From Betaproteobacteria bacterium (lineage in GTDB: Bacteria; Pseudomonadota; Gammaproteobacteria; Burkholderiales; Rhodocyclaceae), in assembly GCA_009780885.1 (NCBI GenBank), contig WQZF01000002.1, positions 35,885 through 99,884 on the forward strand: 64,000 bases of DNA, read 5' to 3'. Below the pieces are notes generated by a model. It was not told the origin of the DNA. It did not search any database and worked only from the letters and a program-made list of their open reading frames with translations. Of this stretch, positions 10,051 through 20,505 are shown in pieces. The first letter of the stretch is position 1, and each line of letters opens with the position of its first letter. The translations under genes were made by a program, and so were the position numbers.

Positions 10051-10968
10051 TCAAGCAATTTGCGTCTCGCCGGAATCCAGTTTTTTATCATATTCCGTCT
10101 TTTGTTTCGGATCAGAGAGCACGCTGTGGGCTTCGTTCAACATCTTGAACATGCGCTCGGCTTCTTCCCGGTTTCCGGGATTCTTGTCGGGGTGCCACCT
10201 CTGCGCCAGATAACGGAAAGCGCCCTGGATGACCTCCGGGCCGGCCTTTCTGCTGATTTGCAGAAGATCGTAATAATTCGGGGCGGGGCGCTTCCGCGCT
10301 GCTTTCCGGGGCGCATCCGAAGAACGCCGCTGCGGGGTTGCGTTGACGTTGTAGCGCACGATGTCCTGAAAATCCTCTTTCATGAAATTGCTGGCGACGA
10401 AAAAACCGATCAACGCGCCGGGAATCGCGCCGCTGATCAGGAAGCCGCCGATCCCGCCAATTTCAAAAAGGGATCCGATGAGCGCGCCGGCAATTCCCCA
10501 TCCCCAGGCAAAACGCCGCCGACGGTCGCGCCAGCGTCGCGTCCAGCGAAAGCGCACATGCAGCATCCACCAGATCAGGAGCGGCACGAAAAGGATCAGG
10601 AATTTCCAGAGGAGCCTGTTTTTCCACAGAGGACCGAAATTGATTTTCTCCCAGTCGAGACTCCAGTTCTCGAACCAGCTCGTCTCCTTTTCGGGAGATG
10701 GAGCGAAGAAGTAAACGGGATTTTCTTCTTCCGTCTTCGGCGGGGGCGTGGGCTCCGGATTCCATGTGCCCGGCATTCGCTCCGCACCGGGACCGCAATC
10801 CCGGTCGGAATACTGCGTCGTTCCATTGCTCTGGCATTTATAGACCTGCGCTTCCGCCACAGGAGAAAAGCTCAGGATCAGCCCCGTGCCGAGCGAAAAC
10901 AGAAACTTCAGGAAATTCCCGCCCGCGTGGCGTTTTGCAGCGAGCTTATGGATAGTGGGGTGTTTCAT
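10051..10968 (-). CDS. Membrane-anchored DUF4124 / J-domain protein
   Basis: A 305-residue protein with an unusual layout. A signal peptide (cleavage near SPVAEAQ) is followed by a short DUF4124-like segment (VYKCQSNGTTQYSDRDCG). Next come a transmembrane helix (about 120-140), an Arg-rich cytoplasmic stop-transfer stretch, two glycine-rich hydrophobic helices, and a C-terminal J domain (about 230-295) with intact HPD in QRWHPDKNPGN. The J domain should recruit DnaK at the cytoplasmic membrane face, while DUF4124 lies outside. DUF4124 is usually a small stand-alone periplasmic domain. Start ATG at 10968 gives a proper signal peptide; a 29-residue in-frame extension upstream does not. The substrate is unknown. 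Confidence 0.78.
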   Translation of the reverse strand: MKHPTIHKLAAKRHAGGNFLKFLFSLGTGLILSFSPVAEAQVYKCQSNGTTQYSDRDCGPGAERMPGTWNPEPTPPPKTEEENPVYFFAPSPEKETSWFENWSLDWEKINFGPLWKNRLLWKFLILFVPLLIWWMLHVRFRWTRRWRDRRRRFAWGWGIAGALIGSLFEIGGIGGFLISGAIPGALIGFFVASNFMKEDFQDIVRYNVNATPQRRSSDAPRKAARKRPAPNYYDLLQISRKAGPEVIQGAFRYLAQRWHPDKNPGNREEAERMFKMLNEAHSVLSDPKQKTEYDKKLDSGETQIA

Positions 10969-11111
10969 TGGCGGGGATTTTTTCCCGGATGGCAAGCGCA
11001 AAAAATACTTTCTATCCCTAAAAGGCGTGGAACGCAAGCAGCGGTTTTGATTCAAGTGCGTATACTTTTACCCTCTCCCCCAGCCCTTCTCCCGCAAGCG
11101 GGCGAGGGGAA

Positions 11112-11156
11112 CTCCCACCGGCGCTTCGCGCCACCTCCCTCGAAGAGGAAGGCTTG
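11112..11156 (-). repeat. Two-hairpin dispersed repeat, copy 2
   Basis: Inverted relative to 4053-4098: it contains GGCGCTTCGCGCC and TCCCTCGAAGAG. It sits in the gap between the J-domain gene start and the 78-bp element copy 2. Confidence 0.6.
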
Positions 11157-11174
11157 ATATGATTTTTCGATGAA

Positions 11175-11252
11175 ATTTTCTAAATTACTGTAATAATTCT
11201 TTGATAAAAATCACTACAGTAGCGAAACATTCTTTAAGTAAATTTAGAAAAT
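11175..11252 (+). repeat. 78-bp inverted-repeat element, copy 2
   Basis: Perfect 12-bp terminal repeats ATTTTCTAAATT/AATTTAGAAAAT and core CACTACAGTAGCGAAACATT. It ends 6 bp before the stop codon of the phosphatase gene, which reads toward it on the minus strand. Very close in sequence to copies 4 and 6. Confidence 0.9.
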
Positions 11253-11258
11253 TGTCTG

Positions 11259-11806
11259 CTACCGCAGTTGGCTGCGCGTGGGCTGAGGGAGATCTTCCGG
11301 ATGGGAAGAGATGGAAGGAGATTTTCCATTTTCCTTCGGGGGCAGTTGTTTGCAAACCGCTTCCAGCAAACCCTTGGAGGCGTCTTCGATCATGTCGAGG
11401 ACGAGGTCGAAGCTGTGGCCGAGGCTGTAGTAGGGGTCGGGAACTTCGGTGTCGTCGAAGCTGCGGGCATATTGCATGAAAGGCTCGATGCGGGCGTGAT
11501 GGCTCGTGGGACACATGCGGCGCAGGGCTTCGAGATTGTTGCGGTCCATCGCCAGGATCATGTCGAAATATTCGAGATCCTGCGGAGCCGCCTTGCGCGC
11601 GCGGAGGTTGGAGAGGTCGTAGCCGCGTCCCGCTGCCGCACGCTGCGTGCGCGCATCCGGGGGTTCGCCGGCATGGTAGCCGTGCGTTCCGGCGGAATCG
11701 ACTTCGATCTCCCTTTCCAGGCCGCGCTGGCGCAGGAGGTGGCGGAATACGCCTTCCGCCGTGGGGGAGCGGCAGATGTTTCCCATGCAGACAAAGAGGA
11801 TTTTGA

Positions 11807-11810
<4 letters not shown>
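11259..11810 (-). CDS. Low-molecular-weight protein-tyrosine phosphatase
   Basis: Hydrolyses phosphotyrosine (or small phosphates). The P-loop CMGNICRS begins at residue 8, giving nucleophile Cys8 and Arg14, and the general-acid loop VPDPYY is present. Length is 183 residues, about 25 more than the usual family size; the extra C-terminal tail (about 155-183, Lys/Ser/Pro-rich) ends only 6 bp from the 78-bp element and may have been altered by nearby insertion. Its ATG overlaps the uvrB TGA (ATGA at 11807-11810), so the two are translationally coupled. Confidence 0.9.
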
Positions 11811-13915
<2,105 letters not shown>

Positions 13916-14065
13916 GATAAAATCATGGATTGTCTGACGAGGGCTGCGGGATATTCGGCAGGGCGTCCTTGGGCGCCGTCTCCCGAAACCTTCCACAGGC
14001 ACCTGGAAAACCGCCCGGAGACAAGCGAATCAATCACAGGGTGTCCATGGATGCCAGGCGCAACT

Positions 14066-14232
14066 TAAGGATACTCTGAACAAGTCACCGCGCCGCGCGC
14101 ATCTGCGGAATTGGGCGGTCTGCGGCGTTGCAAATCCTCGCCATAGCGACGGCTATGGCTGTGGTTTGCGCCTTGCATCCCATCCCAATCCGCAGCGCGC
14201 GCTTACCGCTCGACTTGTTCAGAGTATCCTTA
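14066..14232. mobile_element. MITE-like 167-bp inverted-repeat element
   Basis: Bounded by perfect 21-bp inverted repeats (left arm begins TAAGGATACTCTGAACAAGT; the right arm is its mirror). The arms extend imperfectly to about 50 bp. The interior holds CCATAGCGACGGCTATGG and matching GCAAATCC/GGTTTGC segments, so the whole element can fold into one long hairpin. It has no coding capacity. Its right edge ends on the A of a possible ATG for the downstream cyclase gene, so insertion changed that gene's upstream region. Confidence 0.8.
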
Positions 14233-15971
14233 TGTTTGGAGTTGAAAAAATGACTTCGAAGAATAACCCCGCAACCCAAAAAACACCATTCCGGCGGTTG
14301 CCAGGCTCCGGCAGGATTGCCGCGCGCTTTCGCAATATCAATATCATACTGTTTCTGTTGGCATTTTTCATAATGACAGCGGTGATGTTGGCAGCATTTA
14401 ACGATGTCATACGGACGATCTCTTCTGACTATGCCAGACGCTATGCCGCCAGTTCTGCAGAGGCGCTCAGTGCCCATATTTCCAAGGAACTTGACCTTAT
14501 GGCCAAGGTGGCCCATTCCAGCGCTGTCATTGAATGGATGGCCGATGAGGAGAACAATGAGAAAAAGCTCCTCGCCCATGAGGAAATGTCGGATATCATA
14601 AGTTTGCTATATAGTAATAATTTATATATTGGCCTGGAAAGGACGCGGCACGAATATAAGGTTGAAAAAGGTTATACCGTAGAGAATATCAAGCCATTCA
14701 CTGTGTTGGATAAAAATAACAAGGATGACGCCTGGTATTTTGAGGTTATCGAATCGGATAAAGATTATACGCTCAGCGTGGACATAGATCGCGTGCTGCA
14801 AAAAAAACGGCTCTGGATCGATTACAAGGTTTTCAAGGATGGCGTTACGCTTGGATTGATTTGCACCGGACTGGAGTTTTCCCATGTGGTCCAGGAACTC
14901 TTTTCCCAATATGGAAAACATGATATGCGCGGTTTCATTATTGATGAAAAAGGAATCATCAATATGGACAGTTCCCTGATGGAAAAGAAAGAGTTTTCAG
15001 ATCATGATTCCAGGGTCCGGATCGAGGAAGTGATTTCCGATCCGGTTTTTCTCGCGGCCATCCAATCGCATCTGGGCGGAATCAATGGTTACTTCAAGGG
15101 GGCGATCGAAGCCGAGGTCATAAGATCGCCTTCCGGACAGTACCGCTATATGACGATAGCGCCCATCCGGTTTACAAACTGGTCGGCAGTCATTCTCTAC
15201 GACTCTTCAAGCTTGCTCAACATGTCGTTGTTTATACCGGTTTCTGCAATAATGCTTGCCCTGCTGATTGGCTTCGCCCTGGCTACCAATGCCGTCGGCT
15301 ATCGCCTTATATTCCTGCCGCTGGGTAAATTGGAACGCAGCCTGGCGCGGTTGAAGGAAAACAAGGGAGAGCAGGTTTATGGCATCGAACGGAATGATGA
15401 GTTGGGAAGCCTTGCACACACGATCCAGGATTTGTTTACAAAAGCGAACCGTGACGCGCTGACAGGCATCTATAACAGGCGGTTCATGGAAAACAGTTTG
15501 CAGCATGCCATGGCATTGCTGTCCCGCTCGAACAGTTTTATGAGCGTATTCATGCTCGATGTGGATTTTTTCAAAAAGTATAACGATACATATGGCCATG
15601 AACAGGGTGATGTCTGCCTGAAAGCGGTTGCGCAGGTTTTGGCCGGCAGTATAACAAGGGCGAATGACTTCGTGGCCAGGTATGGAGGTGAGGAATTCGC
15701 AGTCGTATTACCCAACACCGATGCGGCCGGCGCGCGCATGATTGCGGAAAAGTTGCTCAATAATGTGCGGGATTTGAAGATGGATCATGCCGAAAGCATT
15801 GCCGCGCCATATGTCACTGTCTCGATCGGTGTGGCGACAGGGCAGGTCATGCACATGCAGCGCTGGGAAGATTATTTGAAGCGTGCGGACGAAGCGCTGT
15901 ATATGTCGAAGCAAAATGGACGGGACCGATATACGCATCTTGATTTTACCGATCGTTTAGAACAAACTTGA
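14232..15971 (+). CDS. Membrane diguanylate cyclase (dCache-HAMP-GGDEF)
   Basis: Predicted to make c-di-GMP from two GTP. Order: transmembrane helix at about 36-56, a periplasmic sensor of about 260 residues (Cache type by layout), a second helix at about 315-337, a HAMP-like linker, and a GGDEF domain (about 410-570) with active-site GGEEF. RAND lies five residues before it and matches the RxxD inhibitory site. Three in-frame starts exist: 14166 (inside the repeat), 14232 (at its edge) and 14250 (MTSKNN). None has a strong ribosome-binding site. Codon use is more AT-rich than in neighbours. The ligand is unknown. Confidence 0.88.
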   Translation: MFGVEKMTSKNNPATQKTPFRRLPGSGRIAARFRNINIILFLLAFFIMTAVMLAAFNDVIRTISSDYARRYAASSAEALSAHISKELDLMAKVAHSSAVIEWMADEENNEKKLLAHEEMSDIISLLYSNNLYIGLERTRHEYKVEKGYTVENIKPFTVLDKNNKDDAWYFEVIESDKDYTLSVDIDRVLQKKRLWIDYKVFKDGVTLGLICTGLEFSHVVQELFSQYGKHDMRGFIIDEKGIINMDSSLMEKKEFSDHDSRVRIEEVISDPVFLAAIQSHLGGINGYFKGAIEAEVIRSPSGQYRYMTIAPIRFTNWSAVILYDSSSLLNMSLFIPVSAIMLALLIGFALATNAVGYRLIFLPLGKLERSLARLKENKGEQVYGIERNDELGSLAHTIQDLFTKANRDALTGIYNRRFMENSLQHAMALLSRSNSFMSVFMLDVDFFKKYNDTYGHEQGDVCLKAVAQVLAGSITRANDFVARYGGEEFAVVLPNTDAAGARMIAEKLLNNVRDLKMDHAESIAAPYVTVSIGVATGQVMHMQRWEDYLKRADEALYMSKQNGRDRYTHLDFTDRLEQT

Positions 15972-16069
15972 CCGCTTTTTCCTGAAGGGCTTGCGGGCAA
16001 GGAGACTTCACTCCAGTCTCGCGCCGGCCCAGGGTTCTTCCATATTTTTTCCTCTTCAACGGAGTTCTT

Positions 16070-17281
16070 ATGTCCTCTTCTCCTTTCGCGGCAGTCGCAC
16101 TGGCGCCGCGCGACCCGATCCTGGGCCTGACCGAAGCCTTCAATGCCGACACCCGCGCGACCAGGGTCAATCTCGGCGTCGGCGTCTACTACGACGACAA
16201 CGGCAAGATTCCGCTGCTCGCGGCCATCCGGGAAGCAGAAGCGGCACGCTTGGGCGCGATGCCGCCGCGCGGCTATCTGCCGATCGAGGGACTGGCGGCC
16301 TACAACCGGGCAGTGCAGGAATTGCTGTTCGGCGCAGGCTCCTCCTTGCTGGCTGAAAACCGCACCGTGACCGCGCAGGCGCTCGGCGGCACCGGCGCCC
16401 TGAAAATCGGCGCCGATTTCATCCGGCAAGTCCTCTCCGATGGGGAAAAGCACAGGGTTTATATCAGCGATCCTTCGTGGGAAAACCACCGCGCCCTGTT
16501 CGCTGCCGCCGGCTTCACGGTGGAAAACTATCCTTATTACGATGCCGCGACGCGCGGAGTCGATTTCGCCGGCATGAAGGAAAAGCTCGCCAGGCTGGAC
16601 GCCGGTTCGGTCGTCGTGCTTCATGCGTGCTGCCACAATCCCACCGGCGCGGACCTCACGGAAGCTCAGTGGCGCGAAGTGGTGGCCCTGTGCGGAGAAA
16701 GAAAGTTGCTCCCCTTCCTCGACATGGCCTATCAGGGTTTTGCCGACGGAATCGAGGCCGATGCCGTCGCCGTGCGCCTGTTTGCCGCATCGGGCCAGCA
16801 GTTCTTCATCTCCAGTTCGTTCTCGAAGAGCTTTTCGCTCTACGGTGAACGGGTCGGCGCGTTGACGATCGTGACCTCCGGCAAGGAAGAAACAGAACGG
16901 GTCCTGTCGCAGTTGAAACGCGTGATCCGCACCAATTACTCCAACCCGCCGACGCACGGCGCCGCCATTGTTGCTGCTGTGCTGAGTACGCCCTCCCTGC
17001 GGCAGACCTGGGAAAGCGAATTGGCCGGAATGCGCGACCGCATCCGCGCCATGCGCTCCGCCCTTGTCGAGCGGATCGCAGCACAAGGGGCGAAGCAGGA
17101 TTTTTCCTTCGTTGTCCAGCAGCGCGGCATGTTCTCCTACACCGGCCTTTCCGCCGCCCAGGTCGACCGGCTGCGTGACGAATTCGGAATCTATGCCGTT
17201 TCCACGGGCCGGATTTGCCTCGCTGCGCTGAATTCAAAAAATATCGATTACGTCGCCGCAGCAATTGCCAAGGTTTTGTAA
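16070..17281 (+). CDS. Aspartate/aromatic amino acid aminotransferase (class I)
   Basis: PLP-dependent transaminase of the AspC/TyrB family, 403 residues. The PLP-binding lysine is in SFSKSFSLYGERVG, the conserved HNPTG-like stretch is CCHNPTGADLT, and the C-terminal arginine motif is STGRICLAALN. It probably interconverts aspartate, tyrosine or phenylalanine with their oxo acids. An ACGGAG ribosome-binding site precedes the ATG. The AspC and TyrB subgroups cannot be told apart by eye. Confidence 0.93.
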   Translation: MSSSPFAAVALAPRDPILGLTEAFNADTRATRVNLGVGVYYDDNGKIPLLAAIREAEAARLGAMPPRGYLPIEGLAAYNRAVQELLFGAGSSLLAENRTVTAQALGGTGALKIGADFIRQVLSDGEKHRVYISDPSWENHRALFAAAGFTVENYPYYDAATRGVDFAGMKEKLARLDAGSVVVLHACCHNPTGADLTEAQWREVVALCGERKLLPFLDMAYQGFADGIEADAVAVRLFAASGQQFFISSSFSKSFSLYGERVGALTIVTSGKEETERVLSQLKRVIRTNYSNPPTHGAAIVAAVLSTPSLRQTWESELAGMRDRIRAMRSALVERIAAQGAKQDFSFVVQQRGMFSYTGLSAAQVDRLRDEFGIYAVSTGRICLAALNSKNIDYVAAAIAKVL

Positions 17282-17307
17282 ACGAATTTCGTCTTTCGTG
17301 CATCCGC

Positions 17308-17333
17308 AAAACGCCGGCTCCTGCCGGCGTTTT
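17308..17333 (+). terminator. Terminator of the aminotransferase gene
   Basis: Stem AAAACGCCGG/CCGGCGTTTT with loop CTCCTG, 27 bp after the stop codon. The A/T flanks make it usable in both directions. Confidence 0.85.
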
Positions 17334-17416
17334 GCCTTTGGCACAGGCCTGCCTGTCGATTGCAGCGTCCCCTACGGCATGATCCACGGGCAGATTGGCA
17401 AATCATTTTGTGCCAA

Positions 17417-17495
17417 TTTTCTAAATTTAGTTAAAGAATTTTTGATTAACATTCACTACTGTAGCGAAACATTATTTAATTAAATTTAGAAAATT
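17417..17495 (+). repeat. 78-bp inverted-repeat element, copy 3
   Basis: 79 bp. The terminal repeats are longer here than in other copies: ATTTTCTAAATTTAGTTAAA on the left is mirrored by TTTAATTAAATTTAGAAAAT on the right. Core CACTACTGTAGCGAAACATT. It lies between two convergent genes. Confidence 0.9.
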
Positions 17496-17551
17496 GAACG
17501 GAGAAAGAAGTGAAAACCCGGTATTTTTCAAGCCTTGTCGTCGTAGACAGT

Positions 17552-17700
17552 TTGAGTCACCCCAACCTGAAGGTTGGGGATTCCTGTAGGGGCGGGTTTG
17601 AAACCCGCCCCTACACAATGCGGGGCGCCTTCGGCACCTGTTACGCCATGTCTCGCTGACCCCGCCATGAATGGCAGGGATTGCGCTCGACAGGTGTTCA
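17552..17700 (+). repeat. Long dispersed repeat R149, copy 1
   Basis: 149 bp almost identical to 26828-27000, both on the same strand and both a short distance after a copy of the 78-bp element. It contains GGGGCGGGTTTGAAACCCGC and GGCGCCTTCGGCACC hairpins. No coding potential. A short related hairpin (GGTGCCGAAGGCGCCCCG) recurs inverted near 45109-45126. Confidence 0.85.
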
Positions 17701-17750
17701 ATGACAGGAAAAAGGGCTGAGAAAAAATCCTGTTTTCATGCCCCGGAAGT

Positions 17751-18485
17751 TCAAGCCAAAACCAAAAAAATCGCCGCCCGCTTCTCCAGCATTGGACGTT
17801 CACCCACAGGCAGTGCCCGCCATCCCGCAACATCGAGCGTGAGAATCGTCTCTTCCGGCAGCGTCAGGTCGACCGCGACGCAGAGCCGTGTTTGCGGGGC
17901 GCAGCAGGCGATCAGGTCTTCGAGGAGTTGGGTGTTGCGATACGGGGTTTCGATGAAGATCTGGGTCTGGTCGCGCAGGCGCGATTCCCGTTCCAGCATC
18001 CGGATCTGCTCGGCGCGGGGCACTTTTTTGGCCGGGAGGTAGCCGTGAAAGGCGAATCGTTGTCCGCACAGGCCGGAGGCCATCAGCGCGAGCAGCGGCG
18101 ACGAGGGGCCGACGAGCGGGGCGACGCGGAAATGTTCGGCGTGCGCCAATGCGGCCAGTTCTGCGCCGGGGTCGGCGATTCCGGGGCAACCGGCTTCGGA
18201 GACGAGGCCGAGGTTTTCTCCCCGGCGCAAGGGTTCAAGGAGGGCGTGACGCGCTGCGGGAGGGGTGTGTTCGTTCAGTTCCTCGATGAGGATTTCCGTC
18301 AGCGGCAAGGGATGCCCCGCCGCCTTGAGAAAGGCGCGGGCGGTTTTGGCGCGTTCGGCGACGAAATGGCGCAATGTCCGCACCGTGGCGAGCGCCGGAG
18401 GCGGCAGGACCGACTCCGGGGGCGTCGGGCCGAGCGGCGTCGGGATCAGGTACAGGATGCCGGATCGCGGCGGGGAATGATTCAT
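17751..18485 (-). CDS. RsmI-like SAM-dependent methyltransferase (tetrapyrrole methylase fold)
   Basis: A 244-residue protein resembling RsmI (16S rRNA C1402 2'-O-methyltransferase) in the tetrapyrrole methylase superfamily. Key segments are LYLIPTPLG, LVSEAGCPGIADPG, and GPSSPLLALMASGL, which form the SAM and substrate pocket. It is about 40 residues shorter than classical RsmI, lacking the C-terminal extension, and its N-terminus differs. Betaproteobacteria often carry this short version beside maf in addition to true RsmI, so the substrate is uncertain. It is 12 bp downstream of maf on the same strand. Confidence 0.8.
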   Translation of the reverse strand: MNHSPPRSGILYLIPTPLGPTPPESVLPPPALATVRTLRHFVAERAKTARAFLKAAGHPLPLTEILIEELNEHTPPAARHALLEPLRRGENLGLVSEAGCPGIADPGAELAALAHAEHFRVAPLVGPSSPLLALMASGLCGQRFAFHGYLPAKKVPRAEQIRMLERESRLRDQTQIFIETPYRNTQLLEDLIACCAPQTRLCVAVDLTLPEETILTLDVAGWRALPVGERPMLEKRAAIFLVLA

Positions 18486-18497
18486 GAGGCGCGGGGA

Positions 18498-19112
18498 TTA
18501 TGGAACGGCAACGCCCGCCGCGCGGAGCATGGCGCACAGGGCAATCAGCGGCAGCCCGATCAGCGCGTTCGGGTCTTCACCTTCGAGCCGCGCGATCAAC
18601 GCGATTCCCAATCCTTCCGATTTGGCGGCTCCGGCACAGTGGTAGGGCTGTTCGCGGCGCAGATAGCGTTCGATTTCTCCGTCATTCAAATCGCGGAAGG
18701 TGACCCAGACGGGAACGCCGCGCGTTTCGGCGTGGTCGCGGGCGGCGTCGTAGAGGCACACGCCGGTAAAGAAATTGACCCGGCGTCCGGAAAGCGCGCG
18801 CAGTTGCGCCACGGCGCGTTCATGGGTGCCGGGTTTGCCGTAGATCTTCCCATTGCATGTCGCCACCTGGTCGCTGCCGATAATCAGCGCGCCGGGAAAT
18901 TCCGCCGCGACCGCCCGCGCCTTCGCTTCGGAAAGCCGCAGCGCCAGGGCTTCGGGCGCTTCTCCGGGCAGGGGGGTTTCGTCGGTGTCCGGGCTGGCGC
19001 AATGGAAGGGCAATCCGAGACGGGAGAGCAATTCGCGGCGATAGACGGAGGTGGAGGCGAGAACGAGGGGCTGCGCAAGGGCAGGCGCGCCGGAGGAAGC
19101 GGGCTGGGGCAT
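18498..19112 (-). CDS. Maf-family nucleotide pyrophosphatase (YceF-like)
   Basis: House-cleaning pyrophosphatase that removes non-canonical or methylated NTPs; the YceF subgroup acts on m7-[17 protein letters not shown] carries the N-terminal substrate loop and IIGSDQVA the catalytic aspartate region. 204 residues, including about 13 extra residues at the N-terminus. In most betaproteobacteria maf lies upstream of yceD-rpmF on the opposite strand, as here, though a toxin-antitoxin pair has come between them. Confidence 0.92.
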   Translation of the reverse strand: MPQPASSGAPALAQPLVLASTSVYRRELLSRLGLPFHCASPDTDETPLPGEAPEALALRLSEAKARAVAAEFPGALIIGSDQVATCNGKIYGKPGTHERAVAQLRALSGRRVNFFTGVCLYDAARDHAETRGVPVWVTFRDLNDGEIERYLRREQPYHCAGAAKSEGLGIALIARLEGEDPNALIGLPLIALCAMLRAAGVAVP

Positions 19113-19118
19113 GGAAGC

Positions 19119-19508
19119 TCAGGCTGTAGCCAGCGCTGCGTCCGGGCGTAATTCAGACGTCGTGGCGCCGGATGAGGCAGAGGCGGGGGAAATCAACTCG
19201 AACGGCACATTGGCGTTCAGTACCGCTTTCGGGTGCAGGATGGCTACTTTCAGAAGCACTTCCGCCGCGCCGGAGGGCCGGCGGCGGCCTTGCTCCCACT
19301 CTTGCAAGGTACGGACGGATATTCCGAGCATTCCGGCAAACGCGGATTGGGAAAGGCCGAGCCTGTGGCGTGCCTCGGAAGCCAGCGTGCCTCCTGAGCC
19401 TTCTGTATCTGCAAGGCTGACGCGCCCGATTTTTCCTGCTTTCCACTGCCGGATGGATTCCAGTATCTCCAGCCCCAGTTCTTCACCGCTCATTGCATGT
19501 TCAGTCAT
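19119..19508 (-). CDS. Helix-turn-helix antitoxin of a type II TA pair
   Basis: A 129-residue XRE-type DNA-binding protein. The helix-turn-helix is in RLGLSQSAFAGMLGISVRT and continues LQEWEQGRRRPSG, typical of antitoxins paired with RelE/HigB-type toxins in the toxin-first order. Its ATG (19508) overlaps the last codons of the toxin gene by 8 bp, implying coupled translation; an internal ATG at 19493 (MSGEELG) is an alternative. The last 20 residues are low-complexity. It should bind the palindrome at 19824-19840. Confidence 0.85.
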   Translation of the reverse strand: MTEHAMSGEELGLEILESIRQWKAGKIGRVSLADTEGSGGTLASEARHRLGLSQSAFAGMLGISVRTLQEWEQGRRRPSGAAEVLLKVAILHPKAVLNANVPFELISPASASSGATTSELRPDAALATA

Positions 19509-19815
19509 TTTGCAATTCCTCCGTGATGGCCTTGAGAATGTGTGGCGGAATGTTTTCCTGCACCGCTTTCGTGTAAATCGTCAGCAGGAGTATTTCTCCG
19601 TGTGCAAGCCTGTTGAAATAGATCACCCGCACTCCGCCGCTTTTTCCTGTGCCGCTGCGTTTCCATCGCACTTTCCTGCAACCGCCTGCGCCGGGCACCA
19701 CATCCCCCGCAAAAGGATTGGCAGCCAGCCATACGCAGAATGCGCCGCGCTCGTCTTCAGACCAGATTCCGTTGCTCTTTGCGGAAAAGAGCGGGGTTTC
19801 AATGACTGTATAGAT
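19501..19815 (-). CDS. RelE/HigB-family toxin with no ATG start (possibly impaired)
   Basis: The minus-strand frame ending at 19501 encodes a complete RelE-superfamily toxin: YTVIETPLF, IWSEDERGAF, WLAANPFAGDVVPG, RKVRW, GGVRVIYF and LLLTIYTKA, in the usual order. The expected start falls at 19815, where the codon is ATC followed by TAT ACA GTC, apparently an ATG changed in its last base. TAA lies three codons upstream. The first common start codon is the GTG at 19701, which would remove the first third of the fold. So either a rare ATC start is used or the toxin is inactive while its antitoxin is kept. The promoter upstream is intact. Confidence 0.75.
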   Translation of the reverse strand: MYTVIETPLFSAKSNGIWSEDERGAFCVWLAANPFAGDVVPGAGGCRKVRWKRSGTGKSGGVRVIYFNRLAHGEILLLTIYTKAVQENIPPHILKAITEELQND

Positions 19816-19820
19816 GGCGG

Positions 19821-19848
19821 ATTATACGTCATTGACGTATGGTTTCAA
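19821..19848 (-). promoter_or_regulatory. Promoter and operator of the toxin-antitoxin operon
   Basis: On the minus strand TTGAAA (19843-19848) and TATAAT (19821-19826) are separated by 16 bp. Between them, overlapping the -10 box, lies a perfect palindrome ATACGTCA-T-TGACGTAT (19824-19840). This is the classic layout for autorepression by an antitoxin. The predicted start of transcription (about 19814) falls at the toxin's first codon, so the mRNA would be leaderless. Confidence 0.85.
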
Positions 19849-19931
19849 GGGAGAAGCTTTTCTGAACCGGGAGGCTGTTGCGGGGCCGCGTTTTTGACTT
19901 GGACGGCCAAAGATACTATCATGCGCGCCCT

Positions 19932-20441
19932 ATGTCGCAACAGATGATCATTGACCTGCATTCCTTTACGCACGGGGGAAAGACGCTGCAAGGCGAATTT
20001 CCGGTGGTGGAGATGGTGCGGGTGCACGATCTGCTGGCAGAAATCGCTGGCGCGTTGCTCTGGCGGGTGGAAGGAAGCCTCGGCAAGGATGGGCGTCCGC
20101 AATTGCGGTTGAGCGTGGAAGGCGAGCTTTCGCTGCGCTGCCAGCGTTGCCTGGGGCCGATCGCATACCCGCTGCAATTGCTTTCGGTGCTCGAATTCGT
20201 TCCGTCACTGACCGAAGAGTCGGATTTGACGGCCGAAGAGCTGGAAGACGATTCGCGTGACTTTTTGCCGATGCAAAAGAAAGTCGACTTGATGAAGCAG
20301 ATCGAGGATGAGGTGCTGTTGGCGCTGCCGGTCGTGCCGCGTCACGATGAATGCGAAGCTCCGGCGGCGGCAAAGAGCGGCGTCAAGGAATCTCCTTTTG
20401 CCGTTCTGGAGCAAATGCGCGAAAAGCAAGGCCCGCAATGA
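19932..20441 (+). CDS. yceD: YceD/DUF177 family protein
   Basis: A 169-residue protein of the DUF177 family, almost always encoded just before rpmF and implicated in 23S rRNA/ribosome maturation. The conserved LRCQRCLGPI motif carries the CxxC pair, followed by the acidic segment EESDLTAEELEDDSRDF. Start ATG 19932 (MSQQMIIDLHSF); an in-frame start at 19878 has no family match. It lies 64 bp before rpmF. Confidence 0.9.
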   Translation: MSQQMIIDLHSFTHGGKTLQGEFPVVEMVRVHDLLAEIAGALLWRVEGSLGKDGRPQLRLSVEGELSLRCQRCLGPIAYPLQLLSVLEFVPSLTEESDLTAEELEDDSRDFLPMQKKVDLMKQIEDEVLLALPVVPRHDECEAPAAAKSGVKESPFAVLEQMREKQGPQ

Positions 20442-20505
20442 TGGCGGCAGTTGCGCGGATATCGTAAAATACAAAGTTCGGTTTTTATAGCAGGAGTTAT
20501 TTTTC

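Noticed and set aside
19501..19701. 66-residue protein from GTG 19701 as the full toxin
   Set aside because: The frame continues upstream with clear toxin-family sequence to 19815, so the short form would be truncated.
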